A stretch of 13,581 nucleotides of DNA from Clostridiaceae bacterium. Its GTDB lineage: Bacteria; Bacillota; Clostridia; Saccharofermentanales; UBA5734. The DNA is taken from assembly GCA_012519875.1 (NCBI GenBank), contig JAAYPL010000002.1, positions 1 to 13,581 of the forward strand, written 5' to 3'. A program made the translations under genes and the position numbers. The stretch's first letter is position 1. Each line of letters starts with the position of its first letter. Positions 7,288 to 13,581 of the stretch are shown here, one piece after another. The notes under the pieces were generated by a model. The model was not told the origin of the DNA. It searched no databases and saw only the letters and a program-made list of their open reading frames with translations.

Positions 7288-8106
7288 TTATACGGTAGCC
7301 GGCAAGGCGAATTCAAGAGCCAGAACAACTGCACCGGCCCCCAGCAGTCCGGCAAAGAACAACAGATCCAAGCGTGTGTACGCCAGCGATTTTAAGCGGG
7401 TTCGCCCTTCGCCGCCACGATAGCAGCGAGCCTCCATGGCAACGGCCAGGTCCTCCGCACGTTTAAATGAACTGACAAAGAGAGGGATCAAGACCGAAAC
7501 CAGGCCGCGAGCCTTGCTGATCAGGCCGCCGGTGTCATAGTCGGCGCCCCGGGAGGATTGTGCTTTCATGATTTTATCGGTTTCTTCCAGCAAGGTGGGA
7601 ACAAAGCGCAGGGCTATGGACATCATCATGGCCATCTCGTGGACAGGAAAGCGAATTTTCTTGAGAGGAGCCATCAGGTTTTCCGTTGCGTCGGCCACCA
7701 TAATCGGCGTGGTTGTCAAAGTCAGCATGAGGGTTGTGTTCATAATCAGGAAAGCCAGACGGGCGGTCATCCGAATGGCGGTAAGAAAACCTGCCTCGGT
7801 AACCGTCAAAGGACCCCAGGCAAACCAGACTTTTCCTCCGGGTACTGTCAGAAGATTTAAAAGAAAAGCAAAAATAAGAATCAGCAGCATCGGTTTTAAT
7901 CCGGACAAGACAATCTTAACCGGGACACGGCTGGCAAGGATCAAAAGGCCGGTCAACAGGGCAATCGCCAGCATGGGCCAGAGGCCGCGGACCAGAAACA
8001 CAATGACCATGATGACGATCGCGGCAATCAGTTTGGTTCTCGGATCCAAGCGATGGAGAGCTGATTGGCCGGGATAATATCGACCAAGGGAAATGTTATC
8101 AAACAT
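7288..8106 (-). CDS. ecfT: EcfT, transmembrane coupling component of the ECF transporter
   Basis: 272 residues. Membrane scaffold that joins the ATPases to interchangeable vitamin-binding S-components. The N-terminus MFDNISLGRYYPGQSALHRL followed by DPRTK is typical of group II EcfT. Hydrophobic helices follow, then the two cytosolic coupling-helix motifs: QSSRGAD (SRG at 185-187) and AMEARCYRGG (ARC at 226-228), which contact the ATPases. The start at 8106 gives the canonical N-terminus; a start further upstream (8160) would add 18 residues lying inside the ecfA end. It overlaps ecfA by 8 bp and its stop touches a potential truA start, so the three are one unit. It most likely serves BioY and other S-components encoded elsewhere. 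Confidence 0.94.
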   Translation of the reverse strand: MFDNISLGRYYPGQSALHRLDPRTKLIAAIVIMVIVFLVRGLWPMLAIALLTGLLILASRVPVKIVLSGLKPMLLILIFAFLLNLLTVPGGKVWFAWGPLTVTEAGFLTAIRMTARLAFLIMNTTLMLTLTTTPIMVADATENLMAPLKKIRFPVHEMAMMMSIALRFVPTLLEETDKIMKAQSSRGADYDTGGLISKARGLVSVLIPLFVSSFKRAEDLAVAMEARCYRGGEGRTRLKSLAYTRLDLLFFAGLLGAGAVVLALEFALPATV

Positions 8107-9943
8107 CGCCGTCACCATCCCTTGGGCATTCCGGTTCTGTTGCCGGGAGCCGGGAGGCAAAGCAGGTAATTAAAGCTTCGACGGCCGCTTCGGGAGAATA
8201 ACAATCACAGTCAAGCCCTGGCAGGTCCTCTTGCAAAGCACGAAGGAAAGCCGACGGCCGAGGAACAGCAAGGCCGGCTTCAGCCAGGCGGCGCGCATCG
8301 GAAAAGACGTCGGCGGGCCGGCCCAACGCATGGACACAACCCTGTCGCAGCACCAAAACACGATCTGCCAAACGAGAAACATCCTCCATGCTATGCGACA
8401 CCAAAATAACGGTCACGCCCAGGTCACGGAGGGTGCCGGCATAGCCCAGAATCTCGTCACGTCCGGCCGGATCAAGACCCGCCGCCGGTTCATCGAGAAT
8501 CAGAATCTCCGGCTCCATAGCCAACACGCCGGCTATGGCCGCCCGCCTTTTTTGACCACCTGATAATTCAAAAGGTGAGCGCTCAAGGTCATCTGTTTGA
8601 AGCCCGACGATCTCGGCCGCCCTGAGGACGCGCCGGTTAACTTCGTCTTCTTCCAGATTCATGCGGCGGGGCCCAAAAGCAATATCGCGGAAGACCGTTT
8701 CTTCAAACAGTTGGTGCTCCGGATATTGAAAGAGCAAGCCGACTTTCTGCCGTATTTTACGAATGTCGGCATTATTGGAGGCATTGAGGCCAAGCACTCG
8801 GACCGATCCTGCTTGTACACGAAGAAGACCGTTCAGGTGCTGAATCAAAGTTGATTTTCCCGACCCGCTGTGACCGACGATGCCCAACAACTCACCACGG
8901 CGAACATCAAAGCTGACATCATGCAAGGCAGTCGTTGCCTGCGGTGAGTCGGCGGCGTATGTGTAGGCCAGGTTTTCGACCGAAATAATCGGCTCGGATT
9001 CGGATCGTTTATCCGACACTCTCACAGCCTGTTCCGAACGGATAAGATCGGCGGCCCAGATGGTTTTTTTTCGCAGTTCGGCATCAGAAGAGGCCACCGC
9101 CAACAGGCGACGTACAGTGGCAAGCGCACCTTCCCAGGTTGCGGCTTCCTTTGGATAGAGGGGAATTTGCAATCGATTGGCCAACTCATAAACAATCTCG
9201 TTATGAGCCGGAACATCCAGCCCTTCGGCTTTGATTTGCTCAATCTGTTCAAAGATATCGGCCGGAGTTCCGATGGAAACCAGCCGCCCATCGCCCATGA
9301 CAGCCACCTGATCGGCCAGCTGAACCTCCTCCATATTATGAGTGATATTAATTACGGTTAAGCCTTCATCACGGCTCAGCCGGCAGACCAGGTCCATGAA
9401 TTCCTGACGGCTGAGAGGATCCAGCATAGAGGTGGCTTCATCGAGGATCAAACACGAGGGGCGCATGGCCAGGATACCGGCAATAGCCAATTTTTGCTTC
9501 TGGCCGCCGGAGAGAAGATGGGGTGCTTTCTGCGTCATATCCTCCAAGCCGACAACGGCCAGCGCATCGTCAACGGCCCGGCGGATATCCGCCGGTGGAA
9601 AGCCGAGATTTTCCGGCCCAAAAGCAACATCTTCTTCAACGGTGGTACCAATTATCTGGTTGTCAGGGTTTTGAAAGACCATGCCGCAGCGCCGACGGAT
9701 TTCCCAGATATTTTCTTCGACGGCCGCCGGCAGATCGTCAACAACCAACGTGCCTTCCGAGGGTTGTTCCAGCGCATTGATTAATCGGGCCAGGGTTGAT
9801 TTCCCCGAACCGTTTCTGCCCAAAATTACCATGTGGCCGCCCCGCGGAATATCCAGGCTGATCTGATTGACAGCAACCAGCGGTTCACGGCCACTTTGAC
9901 GATAACTGTAGCTGACATTTTTTATTTCTGCAAACTTATCCAT
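8099..9943 (-). CDS. ecfA1A2: Fused EcfA1-EcfA2 energy-coupling ATPase (two ABC ATPase domains in one chain)
   Basis: 614 residues in a single open frame; in most Bacillota ecfA1 and ecfA2 are separate genes of about 280 codons. Domain 1 (about 1-285): Walker A GRNGSGKST (42-50), Q-loop FQNPDNQ (90-96), signature LSGGQ (144-148), Walker B LILDEA (165-170), switch His202; the DEATSMLDP form is EcfA1-like. Linker about 286-318 with charged residues. Domain 2 (about 319-614): Walker A GHSGSGKST (357-365), FQYPEHQ (405-411), LSGGQ (460-464), ILDEP (482-486) with AAGLDP, His517; this is EcfA2-like. All catalytic residues are present, so both sites look active. The start at 9943 has GAGG only 3 nt away, a short spacing that may weaken translation. 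An upstream in-frame TTG at 9997 falls inside the terminator hairpin and is rejected. ecfT follows with an 8-bp overlap. Confidence 0.94.
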   Translation of the reverse strand: MDKFAEIKNVSYSYRQSGREPLVAVNQISLDIPRGGHMVILGRNGSGKSTLARLINALEQPSEGTLVVDDLPAAVEENIWEIRRRCGMVFQNPDNQIIGTTVEEDVAFGPENLGFPPADIRRAVDDALAVVGLEDMTQKAPHLLSGGQKQKLAIAGILAMRPSCLILDEATSMLDPLSRQEFMDLVCRLSRDEGLTVINITHNMEEVQLADQVAVMGDGRLVSIGTPADIFEQIEQIKAEGLDVPAHNEIVYELANRLQIPLYPKEAATWEGALATVRRLLAVASSDAELRKKTIWAADLIRSEQAVRVSDKRSESEPIISVENLAYTYAADSPQATTALHDVSFDVRRGELLGIVGHSGSGKSTLIQHLNGLLRVQAGSVRVLGLNASNNADIRKIRQKVGLLFQYPEHQLFEETVFRDIAFGPRRMNLEEDEVNRRVLRAAEIVGLQTDDLERSPFELSGGQKRRAAIAGVLAMEPEILILDEPAAGLDPAGRDEILGYAGTLRDLGVTVILVSHSMEDVSRLADRVLVLRQGCVHALGRPADVFSDARRLAEAGLAVPRPSAFLRALQEDLPGLDCDCYSPEAAVEALITCFASRLPATEPECPRDGDGDV

Positions 9944-9956
9944 GGACCTCGAATTT

Positions 9957-9993
9957 TGAAAAGCGGGGACAGGCCAGTAGCCCATCCCCGCTT
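9957..9993 (-). terminator. Strong intrinsic terminator between rplQ and ecfA
   Basis: On the minus strand, 9961-9993 folds into a 14-bp stem with a 5-nt loop (TACTG): outer arms AAGCGGGGA / TCCCCGCTT, two G-U pairs, then GGC / GCC. A short T-run (TTTTC, 9957-9961) follows. It ends the ribosomal cluster. A weaker CCGG-ATTAC-CCGG hairpin with TTTTT lies just before it (about 10010-10027). The ecfA start codon is only about 14 nt beyond the tail. Confidence 0.85.
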
Positions 9994-10041
9994 GCAAAGC
10001 TGCTCATCCTAAAAACCGGGTAATCCGGGCAGGGGTGTCCA

Positions 10042-10061
10042 GCCGACACACAGCCGTCGGC
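10042..10061 (-). other. Stem-loop just after the rplQ stop codon
   Basis: Arms GCCGAC / GTCGGC (10056-10061 and 10042-10047) with an 8-nt loop, no T-run. It may stabilise the 3' end of the ribosomal message or act with the downstream terminator. Only the repeat is seen; the role is a guess. Confidence 0.45.
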
Positions 10062-10064
10062 GCA

Positions 10065-10589
10065 TCAGATCAGTTCCAGGATTGCCATTTCGGAGGCATC
10101 GCCGCGGCGTGCACCAAGCTTGATGATCCGGGTATAACCTCCGGTTCGGTCACTGTACTTGGGAGCCACAGTGTCAAACAGTATATTAACCGGATTGATG
10201 ACCTTACCCTCCGCCGTGTGACTTTTATTAAGCCACAAAAACATCTTCCGGCGGGCCGCCAGCCGCGACGGCTCATCAACCTGAACCATGGCGGTTTTCA
10301 TTTCACGATTAACGACATCATATGTCCGGCCATTTTTAGAGGTAGCTGATTTGAGAATTTTACGGCCCTTGGCGTCCAGTCTTGCTGCAGACGCCAGGAT
10401 TTCCCGGGTGGAGAAATTATCTTTTTCCCGGATGGCCAGCGTGATCAGCTTCTCGGCGATGCGTCTCACTTCTTTTGCTCTGGCCACAGTGGTTTCGATC
10501 CTGCCGTTAACAATAAGGGTGGTGACCATCCCCCTGAGAATGGACAAGCGGACATCCGTCGCGCGTCCAAGTTTTCTTGGTGCAGGCAT
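10065..10589 (-). CDS. rplQ: Large-subunit ribosomal protein bL17 with an internal insertion
   Basis: 174 residues; bL17 is usually about 112-130. The start MPAPRKLGRATDVRLSILRG and the RAKEVRRIAEKLITLA block (37-52) are canonical, and so is the end from about 141: VAPKYSDRTGGYTRIIK with the C-terminal RRGDASEMAILELI. Between them, residues about 53-110 hold roughly 50 extra residues (KDNFSTREILASAARLDAKG and on) that ordinary L17 lacks. The frame is open through the insertion, so it is not a frameshift. The ATG at 10589 has AGGAGG (start of a TTAGGAGGATA stretch) upstream. It sits at its usual place after rpoA and ends just before the terminator pair. Confidence 0.95.
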   Translation of the reverse strand: MPAPRKLGRATDVRLSILRGMVTTLIVNGRIETTVARAKEVRRIAEKLITLAIREKDNFSTREILASAARLDAKGRKILKSATSKNGRTYDVVNREMKTAMVQVDEPSRLAARRKMFLWLNKSHTAEGKVINPVNILFDTVAPKYSDRTGGYTRIIKLGARRGDASEMAILELI

Positions 10590-10630
10590 ATTAATATCCT
10601 CCTAATTGATCAAACCTAAGTCCTGGCGGC

Positions 10631-11584
10631 TTATTCGTCGATTTTGGCCAGTGACAGGTCCAGTTCTTCGAGTTTTTGAACAACCTCTTCCAGGGACTTC
10701 TTCCCAAGGTTGCGCACTTTCATCATGTCTTCTTCCGTGCGGGCGACCAGGTCGCTGATCGTGTTGATGCCGGCGCGTTTGAGACAATTATATGTCCTGA
10801 CTGAAAAGTCCAGGTCTTCGATCACGGTTTCCAGCACTTGATTCTTTTTGCCACCATCCTCAAGTTCCTTGAAGCTTGTGCTGGTGCCGGATTCGGTCAA
10901 AGCCATAAACAAATTCAGATGTTCGCATAAAATACCCGAACCTAAGCTTAAGGCCTCGCTCGGGTCAACCGTAGCGTCGGTCCAGACCTCGATGGTCAGT
11001 TTGTCGTAATCGGTAAACTGGCCGACACGAGTGTTTTCCACCGCAAAATTGACTTTGAGGACCGGTGTGAAAATCGAGTCGATCGGAATAACGCCGATGG
11101 TCTGAGTTGTCCATTTGTTGCGGTCAGAAGTATTGTACCCACGACCTTTATTGATGGTCATCTCCATGAAAAGGCGTCCATCGCCGTTAAGCGTTGCGAT
11201 CGGATGGTCGGGATTCATGATCTCAACCTCATCATCACGGACGATATCTCCTGCGGTTACAACACCGACGTAGCCCTCTTCCGTGCTGATATAGACGGTT
11301 TTAGGACCCTCGACATTGAGTTGGACACGAATGCCTTTGACATTGAGAATGATTTCGGTCATATCCTCAATGATACCTTTAACCGTAGAAAATTCATGGA
11401 GCACGCCATCAACCCGGATTGCCGTAACTGCGGCTCCGGGAAGTGACGACAGCAAAACGCGTCTCAAGGCGTTCCCCAACGTGATGCCGTAGCCTCGCTC
11501 CAAGGGTTCAATGACAAATTTGCCGTAAGAGCCCTCTTCGTTGCTCTCCAGACACTCAATCACAGGCTTTTTAATTTCAATCAT
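10631..11584 (-). CDS. rpoA: RNA polymerase alpha subunit
   Basis: 317 residues, the usual length. The N-terminal domain starts MIEIKKPVIECLE and carries the assembly block EPLERGYGITLGNALRRVLLSSLPG (about 26-50) and KGIIEDMTEIILNVK. The C-terminal domain (about 250-317) includes the LDFSVRTYNCLKRAGINTI and NLGKKSLEEV helices that contact promoter UP elements and activators. The start at 11584 has AAGGAGG at 6 nt (11591-11597), so an upstream in-frame start at 11617 that adds 11 basic residues is not used. It lies between rpsD and rplQ in the alpha cluster. Confidence 0.98.
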   Translation of the reverse strand: MIEIKKPVIECLESNEEGSYGKFVIEPLERGYGITLGNALRRVLLSSLPGAAVTAIRVDGVLHEFSTVKGIIEDMTEIILNVKGIRVQLNVEGPKTVYISTEEGYVGVVTAGDIVRDDEVEIMNPDHPIATLNGDGRLFMEMTINKGRGYNTSDRNKWTTQTIGVIPIDSIFTPVLKVNFAVENTRVGQFTDYDKLTIEVWTDATVDPSEALSLGSGILCEHLNLFMALTESGTSTSFKELEDGGKKNQVLETVIEDLDFSVRTYNCLKRAGINTISDLVARTEEDMMKVRNLGKKSLEEVVQKLEELDLSLAKIDE

Positions 11585-11638
11585 ACATTTCCTCCTTCGT
11601 GCGCGGACAAACAGCAAGTTGCCGGCAAAATCCGGAAA

Positions 11639-12253
11639 TTACTTGGAGTACAGCTCAACAATCAGGGTCTCTCTGACCTCGATGTCTACATCCGTACGGG
11701 CCGGGATCTGGACGATAGAGCCGGATAGTGTTTCTGCATTAAACGAAAGCCATGCCGGAACCGGACGCCTGATGAGGTCCTGAAACTTGGAAGATTTTTT
11801 CGACGATTCGCGCACAGCAATTTCATCGCCAGCCTTCAGAGTCATCGAAGGGATATCCGCTTTCTTGCCATTGATCGTAAAATGTCCATGGGTGACAAGC
11901 TGACGGGCTTCCGAGCGGGAATTGGCAAGGCCCATGCGGTACACGACATTGTCAAAGCGCAATTCAAGCAGGCGCAACAGGTTTTCGCCGGTTTTACCCT
12001 TCATGTTCTCAGCAGTAGCATATGTTTTACGGAACTGGGATTCCAGAACACCGTAAAAACGTTTTGTCTTTTGTTTTTCACGCAGCTGCGTGCCGTACTC
12101 GGAAATCTTCTTTCTACCCTGGCCATGCTGACCGGGCGCAAAGCTCCGACGGACGATCGAACATTTCCCTGTGTAGCAGCGCTGGCCTTTGAGGAAAAGT
12201 TTCTCACCCTCCCTGCGGCAAAGCCGGCAAACTGCTTCGGTATATCTAGCCAT
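11639..12253 (-). CDS. rpsD: Small-subunit ribosomal protein uS4
   Basis: 204 residues. Primary 16S rRNA binder that starts 30S assembly. The N-terminus has four cysteines in C-x2-C-x13-C-x4-C (Cys9, 12, 26, 31), so this is the zinc-binding (C+) form. The S4 RNA-binding domain follows (LRFDNVVYRMGLANSRSEARQLVTHGH region, about 97-123). GGAGGTG lies before the ATG. It is located between rpsK and rpoA, the clostridial arrangement; in Bacillus it is elsewhere. S4 represses its own operon in several bacteria; whether it does here is not shown. Confidence 0.98.
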   Translation of the reverse strand: MARYTEAVCRLCRREGEKLFLKGQRCYTGKCSIVRRSFAPGQHGQGRKKISEYGTQLREKQKTKRFYGVLESQFRKTYATAENMKGKTGENLLRLLELRFDNVVYRMGLANSRSEARQLVTHGHFTINGKKADIPSMTLKAGDEIAVRESSKKSSKFQDLIRRPVPAWLSFNAETLSGSIVQIPARTDVDIEVRETLIVELYSK

Positions 12254-12271
12254 GATCTAACACCTCCGGTA

Positions 12272-12676
12272 TCAGACTCTTCTTCTCTTCGGCGGTCTGC
12301 AGCCGTTATGCGGAATAGGCGTGACATCCTTGATCAAAACGACGTCCAGCCCGGCGGCCTGTAAAGAGCGAATAGCAGCCTCACGACCGGAACCGGGACC
12401 CTTCACGAATACTTCAACGGTCCGCATGCCATGTTCCATCGCGGTTTTTGCAGCTGTTTCGGCTGCCATCTGGGCAGCAAACGGGGTGCCTTTACGAGAG
12501 CCTCTCATGCCCATGCCACCCGAGCTCGCCCAGGAAATTGCATTTCCGGCGGGATCGGTGATGGTGACAATTGTATTATTGAAAGACGAGTGGATGTGTG
12601 CGGCTCCACGGTCGATGTTTTTGCGTTCTCTGCGCTTGGGTCTTGCAGACGTTCTTCTGGCGGTTGCCTTGGCCAT
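12272..12676 (-). CDS. rpsK: Small-subunit ribosomal protein uS11
   Basis: 134 residues. 30S platform protein. Recognised by AAHIHSSFNNTIVTITD (25-41), the SWASSGGMGMRGSRKGTPFAAQ block and the C-terminal DVTPIPHNGCRPPKRRRV. The conserved asparagine-glycine in HNGCRPPK is present. AGGAGGAGG upstream of the ATG is a strong ribosome site; rpsM ends 15 bp before. Confidence 0.98.
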   Translation of the reverse strand: MAKATARRTSARPKRRERKNIDRGAAHIHSSFNNTIVTITDPAGNAISWASSGGMGMRGSRKGTPFAAQMAAETAAKTAMEHGMRTVEVFVKGPGSGREAAIRSLQAAGLDVVLIKDVTPIPHNGCRPPKRRRV

Positions 12677-12691
12677 GCTGTCTCCTCCTCC

Positions 12692-13060
12692 TTATCTCTT
12701 CTTTCCGGCAATTGTGCGCTTGGGTCCCTTGCGGGTCCGTGCATTGGTTTTGGTTCGTTGGCCGCGGACCGGCAGGCCGGTTCTGTGCCTTCTGCCACGA
12801 TAGCATCCAATTTCAGTCAGGCGCTTGATATTCATGGCGATTTCGCGACGCAGATCGCCCTCAACCATATAACCGGTTTCAAGGGTGTCCCTGATTTTGG
12901 AAATCTCCTCATCGGTCAGATCCTTGACCCGGGTGTCGGGGTTAATCGCGCAGGTTTCCAGAATTTTGTTGGAAAGAGTTCTGCCAATGCCGTAAATATA
13001 GCAAAGCGCAATCTCCACACGCTTTTCATTTGGCAAATCTACTCCGGAAATTCGTGCCAT
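12692..13060 (-). CDS. rpsM: Small-subunit ribosomal protein uS13
   Basis: 122 residues. 30S head protein that contacts the P-site tRNA and the 50S bridge. Landmarks: MARISGVDLPNEKRVEIALCYIYGIG at the start, IGCYRGRRHRTGLPVRGQRTKTNARTRKGP, and a basic GKKR tail that reaches the P site. GGAGGTG stands ahead of the ATG at 13060. Unlike the other alpha-cluster genes it is separated from its upstream neighbour rpmJ by 156 bp. Confidence 0.98.
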   Translation of the reverse strand: MARISGVDLPNEKRVEIALCYIYGIGRTLSNKILETCAINPDTRVKDLTDEEISKIRDTLETGYMVEGDLRREIAMNIKRLTEIGCYRGRRHRTGLPVRGQRTKTNARTRKGPKRTIAGKKR

Positions 13061-13222
13061 CAGTGTGCACCTCCATTAATGAGCAAGTTGACGTTCTTAA
13101 TCTATTTTCAAACACGAATGTGGGAAAACATCAGTCCAAGTGGCCAGATGCAGCCGCATCCCGATGTCGTGTAATTCCTTCACCTTCAGGCTGAGCTGCC
13201 CCAGCCTCCCAAAGGCTCAGCC
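13061..13222 (-). promoter_or_regulatory. Long structured spacer between rpmJ and rpsM
   Basis: A perfect 8-bp inverted repeat, GGCTGAGC / GCTCAGCC (13215-13222 and 13189-13196 on the minus-strand reading), includes the rpmJ stop codon and encloses a G-rich 18-nt loop. Further on is a 5-bp hairpin GATGC / GCATC (13147-13160). Neither has a T-run. No good promoter was found. The position, in front of rpsM, is where the S4-binding leader of the alpha operon lies in gammaproteobacteria; that comparison is only positional. Confidence 0.5.
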
Positions 13223-13330
13223 CTGCTTCTGCTTATGCTTTGGATCCTGGCAAATCACCATGACCTTGCCCCTGCGGCGGATAACTTTACATTTCTCGCA
13301 GATCGGCTTGACAGATGGTCTGACCTTCAT
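13217..13330 (-). CDS. rpmJ: Large-subunit ribosomal protein bL36 (zinc-binding form)
   Basis: 37 residues, the standard length: MKVRPSVKPICEKCKVIRR at the start and DPKHKQKQG at the end. Cys11, Cys14, Cys27 and His32 form the zinc site, so this is the C+ type. GAGGAGGT lies just before the ATG at 13330. The gene is often missed because of its length. infA normally precedes it in Bacillota, but here an insertion element begins about 120 bp upstream. Confidence 0.97.
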   Translation of the reverse strand: MKVRPSVKPICEKCKVIRRRGKVMVICQDPKHKQKQG

Positions 13331-13343
13331 GAGATTACCTCCT

Positions 13344-13390
13344 CAAACGCCCCTCTCAGGCGCAATTGAATACAAACGCCAGAAGGCGCA
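13344..13390 (-). repeat. Two similar hairpins in the rpmJ leader
   Basis: On the minus strand, TGCGCCT-TCT-GGCGTTTG (13373-13390) and TGCGCCT-GAGAGG-GGCGTTTG (13344-13364) are near-repeats. Each forms a CGCC/GGCG stem followed by TTTG. The second ends just before the GAGGAGG ribosome site of rpmJ. They lie within about 50 nt downstream of the predicted transcription start. Confidence 0.6.
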
Positions 13391-13399
13391 TGCTAAAAC

Positions 13400-13427
13400 A
13401 GTTTAACAGATTCTGAAATAAAATCAA
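13400..13427 (-). promoter_or_regulatory. Promoter for the rpmJ-rplQ cluster
   Basis: On the minus strand: TTGATT (13422-13427), 16-nt spacer ending TGT, then TAAACT (13400-13405), an extended -10 form (TGn). A start near 13393 would give a leader of about 60 nt carrying the two hairpins. This would allow transcription of the cluster independently of anything upstream, useful if an insertion separates it from infA. Confidence 0.5.
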
Positions 13428-13500
13428 GTGCACGTTTCAAAATCATTTGGCCTGGGTGAGTTGTAGAATTAACTGAAACGAAATGGCTCAAGGGCTATCC

Positions 13501-13563
13501 GATACAATGTAAGTGAGAAAACGAAGCATTGGAGGGACAGCCATGAGCCACCTACATTGTATC
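13501..13563. repeat. Inverted repeat enclosing a start codon
   Basis: GATACAATGTAAGTG (13501-13515) and CACCTACATTGTATC (13549-13563) are complementary at 14 of 15 positions, with 33 nt between. The right arm covers codons 3 to 7 of the open frame that starts at 13543, and the loop contains its ribosome site (GGAGGGA). An RNA hairpin reading in from outside would hide this ribosome site. Confidence 0.8.
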
Positions 13564-13581
13564 AGCAAACGGAAGAAAGGA
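13543..13581 (+). CDS. N-terminal fragment of a possible IS transposase
   Basis: Only 13 codons are visible, MSHLHCISKRKKG, running off the window. GGAGGGA (13531-13537) precedes the ATG with good spacing. A short basic leader with MSHL and KRKKG resembles the start of some IS30-family transposases; this is recollection, not proof. It runs divergently from rpmJ. Confidence 0.4.
   Translation, partial: MSHLHCISKRKKG

Larger units (their letters stand above)
13451..13581 (+). mobile_element. Left part of a probable insertion sequence, cut by the window edge
   Basis: The right edge changes character: after rpmJ's promoter comes a plus-strand start codon with a strong ribosome site and an inverted repeat around it, as in many transposase leaders. 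The exact left end cannot be fixed; the segment from about 13451 (CCTGGGTGAGTTGTAGAA) is a candidate terminal repeat. Family is uncertain; IS30-like is a guess from the start of the protein. Confidence 0.4.

Noticed and set aside
9944..9997. In-frame N-terminal extension of the fused ATPase from a TTG at 9997
   Set aside because: It lies inside the terminator hairpin, the extra 18 residues are not typical of EcfA, and the ATG at 9943 gives the canonical start of the domain.
1..13581. CRISPR arrays, tRNA, rRNA, toxin-antitoxin or phage genes
   Set aside because: No regular repeats with spacers, cloverleaf-like elements, or related gene pairs were found when reading both strands.

Overview
The window is a chromosomal segment of a Bacillota bacterium, most likely of class Clostridia. 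Three things suggest this: strong AGGAGG-type ribosome binding sites, rpsD (S4) lying inside the alpha ribosomal cluster rather than elsewhere, and the order rpmJ-rpsM-rpsK-rpsD-rpoA-rplQ followed by an ECF transporter module and truA. I cannot name the family. Most of the sequence is housekeeping, and I do not see a clear new defence or mobile system.

Right end, minus strand (13427 down to 4962): a promoter and a leader with two similar hairpins precede rpmJ, rpsM, rpsK, rpsD, rpoA and rplQ. A strong intrinsic terminator follows rplQ. About 20 nt further on begins a tightly overlapping group: a fused EcfA1-EcfA2 ATPase, ecfT, truA and a nicotinate phosphoribosyltransferase gene (pncB). No promoter is visible between the terminator and ecfA, so the group probably relies on read-through. 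At the extreme right edge an insertion element (IS30-like guess) begins on the plus strand, at the side of rpmJ where infA is usually found.

Middle (4423-4961, minus strand): a 58-codon zinc-ribbon protein gene with its own promoter, a leader of about 120 nt and a good terminator.

Left part, plus strand (1747-4372): a two-gene unit made of an unusual acyltransferase (PlsC-like domain, zinc ribbon, possible PH/GRAM-like tail) overlapping a GltS-family symporter gene. Left end, minus strand: birA and then bioY, which runs off the edge. A BirA-type operator lies between them. It overlaps both the birA stop codon and the -35 box of a near-consensus bioY promoter, so biotin uptake is probably repressed by biotin-charged BirA. 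BioY is the biotin-specific S-component that could dock on the EcfA-EcfT module encoded about 7 kb away, so the window holds both halves of a probable biotin transporter and the enzyme/repressor that senses its product.
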